NCBI GenBank assembly: GCA_965230195.1
Contig: OZ245997.1
Coordinates: 3,782,001 to 3,846,000 of the forward strand
From: Putridiphycobacter sp965230195
GTDB lineage: Bacteria > Bacteroidota > Bacteroidia > Flavobacteriales_D > Crocinitomicaceae
Direction: 5' to 3'
DNA length: 64,000 bases
In this document: positions 15,097-23,160 of the stretch, piece after piece
How positions within the stretch are numbered: position 1 is the stretch's first letter
Layout: each line of letters opens with the position of its first letter
Made by a program: the position numbers and the translations under genes
The notes under the pieces: model-generated
What the model was told of the DNA's origin: nothing
Databases searched by the model: none
The model's input: only the letters and a program-made list of their open reading frames with translations

Positions 15097-16819
15097 GGCG
15101 ATTCAATTTTAGGTTTTTATGATCTTTAAGTTGGTCATAAGTTCCTGATTCTACAATCGTCCCTTCCTTCATCACTACAAGGTTACCACAAGCCTGTGCC
15201 AGATAAGGATCGGAGGAAACAGCAACTAAGGTCCAATCGTTCTCAGGTCCGGTTAAAAAGTCAATAATTGATTGTCTGTCACTCACTTCAAGATGCTGGA
15301 AGGCATCTTCGAGGAGGAGCAATTTTGGTCTGTCAACAATGCTTCGGGCCAATAACAATTTTTGAATAGTACTCTTAGGCAAGTGTTTCCCCATGGTATC
15401 AAGTTTAGTATTATATCCCTGGGGTTGTGATTTAATGAAATTACTCAACCCCAGTTTATCAACTGCCCATTTCACATTTTCCAAGCCTGCATTCTCCCTG
15501 CCCATTGCTATGTTTTCAAGTATAGTCCCTTCAAATAACTGCTCCTGTGTTAATGAGTCTCCAATCATTGACCGCAAGGAACTTTGTTTATAATTCCCTT
15601 TTGGTAAGCCATCATAAGAAATATGTCCGCTTTTAGGCTCATATAAACCAGCCAGAAGGTATAATAATGTACTTTTTCCCGATCCATTTGCCCCAATCAC
15701 TTGTAATTTATCGCCCGCTTTTAATGAAAGTGATAAGTTTTTCACTGTAGGGTTAACATGATCAGGGAATGAAAAATCGATATTGGATAGTTCAACGGCC
15801 AGCCCCCTTTTTAGAGATTCAGGTACATCAATGCCTTCGTCAGTTTCCAATTCAAGATCCGTAACCTGCCCAATTTTTTCAAGGCCTGTTAAAACATCAT
15901 AAATTGTTTCTAAACTCAGTACCAGTTTTTCAACAGAATTAATAACCAGTATAATGATGATTTCTGCTGCAACAAACTGGCCGATATTCATATGCTGCTC
16001 CATAACCAGAATTCCCCCAATAGCCAACAAACCTGTTATAACCGCCACCTTAAAAACAATCATTAAGGCATATTGTCTCATTAATACTTTAAAATGAACT
16101 TCTCTTGCTGCAAGGTAATCCATAACATGACCATCTGTACGGTCCATAGGAAGGTTCGTTTTTCCGGCCAGTTTAAAAGTCGTTACAGTTCTGGCCAATT
16201 CCTCTAACCAGTGTACAACAAGGTATTTGTATTTAGATTCTTCCAGACTGGTTTCCAGTCCACGCAATGATGTAAATCTGAATATTGCAAAGACTAATAA
16301 CAGTAAAGCCAAACTAAAAAGTATAAAAAACGGGTGATAAAAAGAAAGTAAAATCAAACCGAATATAACATGGAACACCGCCGTGGAAAAGTCAATCAGA
16401 ATTTTTGAAAGCCCTTTTTGTACTGACATCACATCAAAAAAACGGTTCATTAGTTCAGGTGCATAATGACGATACAATGCTTCCATTTTTATTCTTGGTG
16501 TTCGGTAAGCAAATTCAAGCGCTGCCCTGGTGAAAATTTTCTGTTGCAGGTTTTCAGTAATTTTCAGCTGATAAATTTGAAGCACCCCACTAATGGCAAC
16601 TCCGATAATGACCAGCGCAACCAATATGATCCATGATGTACTGACCCTTCCTCCCTGAATAAGATTAAGGATTGCCTGAATTCCCAGCGGTAATGTTAAA
16701 CTCATTAACCCGGTAAATATGGCGTATAAGTAAACACTTCTGATTTCACGTCCGTCTGGTCTCAATAACCTCCAGAATCTTTGTCCCGGACGTAATGGCA
16801 TTTGTAATGTTTGTGGCAT
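15089..16819 (-). CDS. ABC exporter (fused membrane and ATPase domains) with degenerate ATPase motifs
   Basis: About 576 residues from the ATG at 16819 (MPQTLQMPLRPGQRF); the in-frame ATG at 16891 would add an unlikely 24 residues. Six transmembrane segments lie in about 35-310 and the nucleotide-binding domain in about 335-560. There is no C39 peptidase domain. Walker A is intact (GANGSGKST) and a Q-loop is present (SLTQEQLFEGTILENI). The signature LSGGQ is replaced by LPKSTIQK, Walker B ends in L-E-D instead of D-E, and the H-loop histidine is replaced (VAVSSD). Hydrolysis may be altered, or the variant is a subfamily trait. With HlyD and TolC neighbours it should export an unidentified substrate. 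Confidence 0.85.
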   Translation of the reverse strand: MPQTLQMPLRPGQRFWRLLRPDGREIRSVYLYAIFTGLMSLTLPLGIQAILNLIQGGRVSTSWIILVALVIIGVAISGVLQIYQLKITENLQQKIFTRAALEFAYRTPRIKMEALYRHYAPELMNRFFDVMSVQKGLSKILIDFSTAVFHVIFGLILLSFYHPFFILFSLALLLLVFAIFRFTSLRGLETSLEESKYKYLVVHWLEELARTVTTFKLAGKTNLPMDRTDGHVMDYLAAREVHFKVLMRQYALMIVFKVAVITGLLAIGGILVMEQHMNIGQFVAAEIIIILVINSVEKLVLSLETIYDVLTGLEKIGQVTDLELETDEGIDVPESLKRGLAVELSNIDFSFPDHVNPTVKNLSLSLKAGDKLQVIGANGSGKSTLLYLLAGLYEPKSGHISYDGLPKGNYKQSSLRSMIGDSLTQEQLFEGTILENIAMGRENAGLENVKWAVDKLGLSNFIKSQPQGYNTKLDTMGKHLPKSTIQKLLLARSIVDRPKLLLLEDAFQHLEVSDRQSIIDFLTGPENDWTLVAVSSDPYLAQACGNLVVMKEGTIVESGTYDQLKDHKNLKLNRHA

Positions 16820-16928
16820 AACAATTTTGTTGTTTTCTGTTTGAAAATGAATATTTAAGTTGTAATAAATTGCGACTGTTAACCCAGTCAAAGAAAGATT
16901 GAAAACTAAACGTAGATGTCGTTTAAAC

Positions 16929-17246
16929 TCAAGCTGTTTTAGGAGGTCTGTAAGGTAAATTTCTATGAGCTTTACTCTTAAAATGTAAATACCTGAAAAG
17001 TCCTTTTTTAAATGTATTATTAATGTTCAGGGATTGAAATTCATCACTTAACCATACAATTTTGGGTAGTGTATCTTCTATTTTATTCTTTTCATCTGAA
17101 TCATGTTCAGACAATTCAATCAATTCCCGCTCGTGAAAATCGAAAGTATCTGCTATAACAACGAATGAAACCAATATCACCAATAAAACACTAATTGACT
17201 TAGTCAGTAAAACAAGTAATATTCCTGGATTTTCTTTAGTCATCAC
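16929..17246 (-). CDS. Small membrane-anchored protein heading the export operon
   Basis: 105 residues with one transmembrane segment or uncleaved signal (VLLTKSISVLLVILVSFVVI) followed by an acidic stretch (HERELIELSEHDSDEKN) and a basic C-terminus ending in YRPPKTA. I do not recognise a family. It is the first gene behind a strong, operator-bearing promoter and precedes the ABC/HlyD/TolC genes on the same strand. It could be an accessory factor of the exporter or a sensor-type leader protein. The low complexity of the middle part is the only oddity. Confidence 0.6.
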   Translation of the reverse strand: MMTKENPGILLVLLTKSISVLLVILVSFVVIADTFDFHERELIELSEHDSDEKNKIEDTLPKIVWLSDEFQSLNINNTFKKGLFRYLHFKSKAHRNLPYRPPKTA

Positions 17247-17314
17247 CTCATTTTTCCCTAGTAGTAATATTGATAAAAAATAATATTACATTCTTTTACA
17301 ATATTAAAACAACA

Positions 17315-17347
17315 CAAAGATAATAGTATTACTATCATTTTTGCAAA
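17315..17347 (-). promoter_or_regulatory. Strong promoter with palindromic operator before the export operon
   Basis: On the minus strand TTTG (17347-17344), 21 nt, and TATCTTTG (17322-17315) fit the Bacteroidota consensus at every position. The spacer holds GATAATAGTATTACTATC (17319-17336, plus strand), an imperfect palindrome (14 of 18 positions) reminiscent of Fur- or TetR-type sites. Further TAATATT dyads follow at about 17263-17305. Control by a metal or drug repressor is likely, but its identity is not visible. Confidence 0.6.
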
Positions 17348-17507
17348 TTTTTAAATACTTTTTTTAAATAAAATTGAATAAAGACTACGTAATTTGATTT
17401 AAGATTAGCTTCCCGGTAACCTTTTTTATGTTCAGTAATTTCCTTTATAAATCATTTTCTATAGGGGATAATTCGTTTTAAACTGTCATCATAATAAAGG
17501 ACCACTG

Positions 17508-18329
17508 ATGATAAAGAAAATAATCTGTTTCTTACTCTGCAATTTGACTGTAACGCCATTGCTTTTTGCCCAGGATAGTCTTGAAGTTGATGTTAAACTT
17601 AAATCAGGTTATAGAAATACCAGAATACTTGACCTGAATGCCTCACCATTGCTATACTCGTCGCATAGTTGTTTAGTTGGCATTACCTATAAAAAAGATC
17701 TGAAAACCAACTTCTACGAAGCAGGTCTGAATGTATCGGTTGGGAATAACCAATCTAAACGCCATGGTAAACGTACCGTCAATGTTCCCAATCAACCAGA
17801 TTTTTTTGGTCATTACGACTCCACAGTTTATACCTTAAATCCAAACCTTTCTTATATATACGGAGAATTATTCTATAAAAACTTATGGCATATTAACTCA
17901 GGAGGTTTGTATGCTGGTTATAATATATTTGACAGATTTCAGTTTAGCGGAATCGGGGCAGATAACTGGTTCTTTAATCAGCTGAGCATCCAGCCTAATT
18001 TTACCTGTATTGTCCCTGCCGGTGACAGGCAAAAACTTGATATCAGTATCTCTACAACAGTGCTTTCTTATGTGGTAAAACAACCTTTTACACTCGATCC
18101 GAGTTTGCCGATAACCAGTTACTTTAAAGCCTACCTGAAAACCGGTTCATCACTTGAATCGTTTAATACTTTACAACAAGTTGATTTACAGATTAACTTT
18201 ACACGAGACCTTAGCAATGACAAAGGCATAGGAATGATGTATGAGTTCAGCTGGTTGAATCATAATGAAATTAAAGATCGACCACTGGGAATTTATTCCA
18301 ATTCAATATCCGTTTATTACCTGCTTTAA
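17508..18329 (+). CDS. Outer-membrane beta-barrel-like protein, partner of S41 lipoprotein (copy 1)
   Basis: 273 residues with a signal peptide (ending LLFAQ). The mature part has alternating short beta strands with aromatic ends, periodic Gly/Asn turns and a C-terminal strand ending in SVYYLL, as in outer-membrane barrels. No named family is recognised. It is 2 bp upstream of an S41 peptidase-like lipoprotein gene. The same pair occurs at 51445-53265, and the two barrel proteins share the segment SPLLYSSHSCLVGITYKK versus SPLHYSTNSYAVNIDYKR. The repeated pairing suggests the two proteins act together at the outer membrane. Confidence 0.65.
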   Translation: MIKKIICFLLCNLTVTPLLFAQDSLEVDVKLKSGYRNTRILDLNASPLLYSSHSCLVGITYKKDLKTNFYEAGLNVSVGNNQSKRHGKRTVNVPNQPDFFGHYDSTVYTLNPNLSYIYGELFYKNLWHINSGGLYAGYNIFDRFQFSGIGADNWFFNQLSIQPNFTCIVPAGDRQKLDISISTTVLSYVVKQPFTLDPSLPITSYFKAYLKTGSSLESFNTLQQVDLQINFTRDLSNDKGIGMMYEFSWLNHNEIKDRPLGIYSNSISVYYLL

Positions 18330-18331
18330 TT

Positions 18332-19351
18332 ATGAAAACTTTATTATCCATACTCCTGATTATATTAATTGTAAGCTGTGATAAAATGCTGCTCAGGAAA
18401 GAAATTGAAAACGACCCTGTTACCAATTTTGAAACTGTTTGGCTGGAATTTAAAGAAAAATATGGTTTATTCGATACCAAATCAGTCGATTGGGACTCTG
18501 TTTATCATGTATACCGACCTCAAATTAATAATGAAAGCTCTGACCATGATTTATATACGGTATTAAAAGCTATGCTAAAAACATTGAATGACAACCATGT
18601 AGGAATGATTACAACTGATCCTGAATTACCCGCTTTTACAGCTGGAAATCTTGACGATTTCGAATCTATGTATGATTTTGATTTGTCAATTGTTACTGAC
18701 AACTATCTACCGGATTCTAAATTTGAAGAACCTTTTTTCACCTATGGCATACTTGAGGGAAATATCGGTTATATCCATATTGAAGGCTTTAGTGATCTTC
18801 CGCGAAACCTCAAAAAACCAATGGACAATATTCTGGAACACCTCAATGGCACCAAGGGAATCATAGTCGATATCAGAGGAGGGTATGGCGGTGAAGATAT
18901 TGCAGGACAATATATTGCCGGCAGATTTACAAGCAATACCATATCTTATATGACGACCAGAGTAAAAAACGGTCCCGGAAAAAACGACTTTACCTCAACG
19001 GAAGAATGGCAAATTAAACCGGAAGGCGATTTTCAATATTTAAAACCGGTTGTTGTATTAACGCACTGCTTTACGATAAGTGCCCGGGAAACATTTTGTC
19101 TGGCTATGAAAGTCCTGCCACAAGTAACCATTGTTGGAGATACTACAGCCGGTGCCTTTTCGAATCAAATTAACCGTGAAATGCCAAACGGATGGGGTTA
19201 TTCTATAAGTATTGGAGAGTGGAAAACGGCTGACGGATTAAGCTATGAAGGCACAGGTATTCCACCAAATACTATTATTCAAAATTCTCAAGTGGATTTG
19301 TTGAATGGAATAGATCAGACATTGGAAGAAGCCCTTTCAATATTGAATTAG
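18332..19351 (+). CDS. S41-family peptidase-like lipoprotein (copy 1)
   Basis: 339 residues. It is a lipoprotein by its signal LLIILIVSC. The conserved N-terminal motif is NFETVWLEFKEKYGLF and the C-terminal S41 (tail-specific protease/tricorn core) domain carries GYIHIEGFSD, KGIIVDIRGGYGGED, and the nucleophile region TISARETF (Ser about 250). The lysine of Ctp-type proteases is not seen in TTAGAFSNQ, so the catalytic set, if active, would be tricorn-like. No PDZ domain is evident. It is 2 bp behind the barrel-protein gene and paralogous to the gene at 52210. Confidence 0.82.
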   Translation: MKTLLSILLIILIVSCDKMLLRKEIENDPVTNFETVWLEFKEKYGLFDTKSVDWDSVYHVYRPQINNESSDHDLYTVLKAMLKTLNDNHVGMITTDPELPAFTAGNLDDFESMYDFDLSIVTDNYLPDSKFEEPFFTYGILEGNIGYIHIEGFSDLPRNLKKPMDNILEHLNGTKGIIVDIRGGYGGEDIAGQYIAGRFTSNTISYMTTRVKNGPGKNDFTSTEEWQIKPEGDFQYLKPVVVLTHCFTISARETFCLAMKVLPQVTIVGDTTAGAFSNQINREMPNGWGYSISIGEWKTADGLSYEGTGIPPNTIIQNSQVDLLNGIDQTLEEALSILN

Positions 19352-19361
19352 ATACAACTCA

Positions 19362-21476
19362 TTAATCTAACACTATCATTTTTTTAATTAATGAATGGTT
19401 ATTAGAAGATACCAATTTTACCGTATAAACGCCTCCTGCTAAACCGGAAATATCCATTTGATGATAAGGAGTCGACAAATCATACTTTTCTACTACTTTT
19501 CCAAGTTCATCATATATCAATAACACTCCTAACTCAATATTTATCAACTGTACAGATAATATATCATTAGCGGGGTTTGGATAAATTTTAAATCCAAAAT
19601 CCTTTTGGTCCATATTTAAAACGGATGGTACTTCGATATCCTCCGACATAATCACACACCCATTCGAATCGGTAACCGTAACAGTATAAATACCTCCGGC
19701 CAATCCAGCCGGATCTTCAACATCAAAGTTCACATTACCCGGTCCCATCCATTGATATGTATACGGCGGCACTCCTCCATTTACAGTTAAGTCTATAGCA
19801 CCGTCATTCCCAAAAGTTTCGGCACTTGAAGTGGAAGAGTATGACATTGAGCCCGGTTCATTAATGGTTACCTCAACCTCAGAAGTACAATTTGCGCCAT
19901 CATCAGCTATAATGGAGTAAGTGCCTGAACAAAGTCCTGAAAAAACGGAATCGGTTTGCGGACCATTTCCAATATCATAGGTGTAGGTCCCTGACCCTCC
20001 CATTCCCGACATTGTAATTTCTCCGTCACATGCCCCGGGACAACTTAACTCTTCAGCTATATTAGCCGAAAATACTGCATTACACCCATAGGTACCACAA
20101 TCCGTTTGAATGATTGAACAACTGTTAAAAGCATTGAGTCTTCCACCCGTTACCGTTTCAGTTGCTAAATTCGGTACCTGATCAACACCATCTAATATCG
20201 CAGCTCTTATAATATCAGCCGCTGCCTGAGGATCCTGCATTGATAAATCTGCAAGATTTGTACAGGGAACAGAATACATTAAAGCACAAACACCTGCTGT
20301 TAATGGTGTGGCAAAAGAAGTTCCGGAAGTCGCACCAAAACCACCACCATTAGTTGTAGTTACCACATCTTCGCCAGGTGCACCTAAATCAATGGTCGTT
20401 TGTCCATATCCTGAAAATGTTCTGACATCTGCATTATTCGTCGCTGTTACAGATACCATATAATCCGAACCACATCCTGTAGGTAAGTCACCTACCACGT
20501 CAATATTAACATTGTTATTGGCAGTTGCGCCAAAATTTAAAATACCATAATATCCTAAAGTGTCATAAAACGCACACCATAATGGGGCCGAAGCCGGATC
20601 ACCATTATCAATACCCCATGAGGCATTAGTTGCCACAACAAAAGCACCCGAAGCGCCATTTGAACTTGAATAGAGCTGACGCATTACTAAAGGATAGGTA
20701 TAAGAATTTATCACATTTGCTTCGGTTAATCCAAAAGGCATATCAACCTGCATAATTTTAACCGCCCAATTAGCGCCTGCAACCTGACTGGTATTGTTTC
20801 CGGTTGCACCAATCATCCCACTAACACTTGTCCCATGACCTCCCCCATTAATATTGTCATTTGAAGCACCTACGTTCCAACCATTATAATCGTCAACATA
20901 TCCATTATTATCATCATCAATTTGGTTGTTAGGAATTTCGTTACTGTTTACCCAGTGGTTATCGATCAAATCCGGATGACTCCAATCTGATCCGCCACCT
21001 TCAAGGACACAAACCACAATAGTATCGTTATTAGCAGTTACACCACCTGTTGTAATATCCCATGCCAATTCAGAATCAATATCGTTATCTGTTACGCCAT
21101 CATCATGGTGCCATTGAGAACCATAATTTGAATCATTAGGTGCAAGGCGTTCGGTAACCAGATGATTATTTTGCACCAACAATACATGCGGGTCCAACCT
21201 TAAATCATTTAACATTTCAGTATGGGTCACATTATTATGATTAAAACGTAACAACCAAATATTAGCAGGTTTTGAAATAACCTTTTCAATTTTCAATTCG
21301 GTCACCTCTCCTTCTAACTCCTGGTGAAGACTTATTATTGATTCAACAGATTCATTATCATCAACTAATACCAATACATCACCTAAAACATAGGGCATAT
21401 TTTCGAATTCATCTTCTTGAGAAATAACTGTTAACGAACCGAAAAGAAATAAAAAAATCAAGTACTTAAATTGCAT
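19362..21476 (-). CDS. Secreted S8 subtilisin-like peptidase with T9SS type A tail
   Basis: 704 residues: signal peptide (1-19), propeptide (~20-110), S8 domain (~120-460), two SprB-like repeats (~470-620), and a C-terminal type A sorting domain with IYPNPANDILSVQL and GVYTVKLVSSNNHSLIKKMI, as in proteins sent through the type IX system. The active-site histidine is H214 (GGGHGTSVSG) and the serine S387 (GATSGTSFATP). At the catalytic aspartate the usual D-S/T-G reads E-G-G (E159, in VCVLEGGGSDWSHPDL). Glu in this place is unusual and activity needs testing. It probably acts at the cell surface or outside. Confidence 0.9.
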   Translation of the reverse strand: MQFKYLIFLFLFGSLTVISQEDEFENMPYVLGDVLVLVDDNESVESIISLHQELEGEVTELKIEKVISKPANIWLLRFNHNNVTHTEMLNDLRLDPHVLLVQNNHLVTERLAPNDSNYGSQWHHDDGVTDNDIDSELAWDITTGGVTANNDTIVVCVLEGGGSDWSHPDLIDNHWVNSNEIPNNQIDDDNNGYVDDYNGWNVGASNDNINGGGHGTSVSGMIGATGNNTSQVAGANWAVKIMQVDMPFGLTEANVINSYTYPLVMRQLYSSSNGASGAFVVATNASWGIDNGDPASAPLWCAFYDTLGYYGILNFGATANNNVNIDVVGDLPTGCGSDYMVSVTATNNADVRTFSGYGQTTIDLGAPGEDVVTTTNGGGFGATSGTSFATPLTAGVCALMYSVPCTNLADLSMQDPQAAADIIRAAILDGVDQVPNLATETVTGGRLNAFNSCSIIQTDCGTYGCNAVFSANIAEELSCPGACDGEITMSGMGGSGTYTYDIGNGPQTDSVFSGLCSGTYSIIADDGANCTSEVEVTINEPGSMSYSSTSSAETFGNDGAIDLTVNGGVPPYTYQWMGPGNVNFDVEDPAGLAGGIYTVTVTDSNGCVIMSEDIEVPSVLNMDQKDFGFKIYPNPANDILSVQLINIELGVLLIYDELGKVVEKYDLSTPYHQMDISGLAGGVYTVKLVSSNNHSLIKKMIVLD

Positions 21477-21605
21477 ACAGAAAAGGTTAGTTCGTCATAA
21501 ATTTACATTGAAATCTTAAATTTTTACTGACTATTCTGTTAAAATATTGGAGACCCAAATGCAAAACAAAACATGTGACAAAACAGGGACGATTGACTAA
21601 CAGGA

Positions 21606-21636
21606 TTGATTCGAGACTTTTAATTCACTATCTTTG
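21606..21636 (+). promoter_or_regulatory. Promoter of the PAS-SpoIIE gene
   Basis: TTG (21606-21608), 20 nt, then TATCTTTG (21629-21636) fit the Bacteroidota -33/-7 consensus. The start codon is 30 nt further on. Confidence 0.6.
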
Positions 21637-21666
21637 TAGCTGTATTTCATTCCCGCACAACCGCTT

Positions 21667-22893
21667 ATGGAATATACTGATCGAATTAGAGAACTGGAGG
21701 AAGAAAACAGGAGGTTAAGAGAAATTATTAGTGAGAATAAGAAAAGTGAAGTTTGGCTTCAAAGCATAATTGATAAATTACCCTATCCTCTATTTATAAA
21801 AAACACCAGTAGAACTTTTGTACACTGGAATAAAGAATTTTCAAGAATAACCAATGTCAGGGATGAAGACTTTATAGGAAGTACTGATTTTGACTTATTT
21901 GAAAAAGAGCAAGCACAAGTATTTTGGGATGTAGACACTCAGGTTTTAGAAGAAAACAAAACAATAGTTAATGAAGAGGATCTTACTGCCAATGGCGAAA
22001 TCCAACATATAATAACTACTAAAACAAGAATAACCGACCAGGAAGGCAATCATTACGTTTTAGGAATGATTTTGGACGTTACCGAAATTAAGCGTCAGGA
22101 AAAACTGATTAAGAAAAAAAATAAGGAGATTCTGGATAGTTTCCGTTATGCTAAACGAATTCAGGACACCATTCTCCCTAGTGCTGACCTGATCAAAAAA
22201 TACCTGAGCCAAAGCTTTGTTTTATACATGCCAAAAGATTTTATTGCCGGAGATTTTTATTGGCTTGATGCCAGAGAAGACAATGTTTATTTTGCAGCTG
22301 CCGATTGTACCGGACATGGTGTACCCGGTGCAATGATCAGTGTAATTTGTGCTAATGCCATCAATAAAGTGTTTAGTGAATCTTCTGTCACCGAACCAGC
22401 CGAAATATTAGATAAGGTAAGGGAACTGATCATACAAAAATTTGAGAACAGTGACTTTAATGTGACAGACGGAATGGATATTTCATTTTGCAAAGTCAAT
22501 TTAAAAACGAAAAAACTGTCATTTTCAGGTGCCTATAATCATCTGTACAGAGTTGCCAGAGATGAGGAAGGTAATTTATCTCATACAAAATTATTAGAAT
22601 ACAGGGGTGATAAACAACCAATTGGAAAGTTTGAAAAAAACAAACCCTTCAATCAATATGACATACAATTAGATGAGGGAGATGTTATTTATCTGTCAAC
22701 TGATGGTTATCCTGACCAGTTTGGAGGAGAACGGGGTAAAAAGCTTAAGCAAAGGCCATTTAAACAACTTTTACACTCAATTTCTAATGAAAAAATGAGC
22801 AAACAAAAGGAGATTTTAACCAATTACTTTGATTCATGGAAACAGGATTTTGACCAAATTGATGATGTATGTGTTATTGGTGTCAGATTTTAA
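21667..22893 (+). CDS. PAS-domain SpoIIE/PP2C-type phosphatase
   Basis: 408 residues: a short coiled-coil start (IRELEEENRRLREIISENK), a PAS domain at about 28-150 (YPLFIKNTSRTFVHWNKEFS, later GMILDVTEIKRQE), a linker helix, and a SpoIIE-type serine phosphatase domain (~165-408) with MPKDFIAGDFYWLD, AADCTGHGVPGAM, DGMDISFCKV and YLSTDGYPDQFGGERGKK, in which the metal-binding aspartates are present. It should dephosphorylate an anti-sigma-factor-antagonist-like or other phosphoprotein in response to a signal sensed by PAS. The catalytic half is closely similar to the one at 58118-59221. No partner anti-sigma genes are adjacent. Confidence 0.88.
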   Translation: MEYTDRIRELEEENRRLREIISENKKSEVWLQSIIDKLPYPLFIKNTSRTFVHWNKEFSRITNVRDEDFIGSTDFDLFEKEQAQVFWDVDTQVLEENKTIVNEEDLTANGEIQHIITTKTRITDQEGNHYVLGMILDVTEIKRQEKLIKKKNKEILDSFRYAKRIQDTILPSADLIKKYLSQSFVLYMPKDFIAGDFYWLDAREDNVYFAAADCTGHGVPGAMISVICANAINKVFSESSVTEPAEILDKVRELIIQKFENSDFNVTDGMDISFCKVNLKTKKLSFSGAYNHLYRVARDEEGNLSHTKLLEYRGDKQPIGKFEKNKPFNQYDIQLDEGDVIYLSTDGYPDQFGGERGKKLKQRPFKQLLHSISNEKMSKQKEILTNYFDSWKQDFDQIDDVCVIGVRF

Positions 22894-23036
22894 GTTGTAA
22901 TTGAAAAGACAGGAAACAAAATAACAACCATCCTGTAACTTTTAGCGTCTTAAAATTGTAACGACTACTATTTATCGGTATACACCCTATGAATCAATAT
23001 TTTACAATCTTGTATTATCTAACCGTATTTGCTCAA

Positions 23037-23072
23037 AAACTAAATTAAAAAGACAATTTAGTTTTTTTTTTG
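23037..23072 (+). terminator. Intrinsic terminator
   Basis: AAACTAAATT (23037-23046) and AATTTAGTTT (23055-23064) form a stem with an 8-nt loop and are followed by a run of T. It lies 144 bp behind the PAS-SpoIIE gene and probably ends that transcript. The stem is AT-rich. Confidence 0.6.
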
Positions 23073-23160
23073 TAAATTGACCACAGTATATAAGTATTGA
23101 ATATGAAAGGAAGCAAGGGAATCATACTCATACTGCAGTCAAACAACATTGAGGTTAGTA

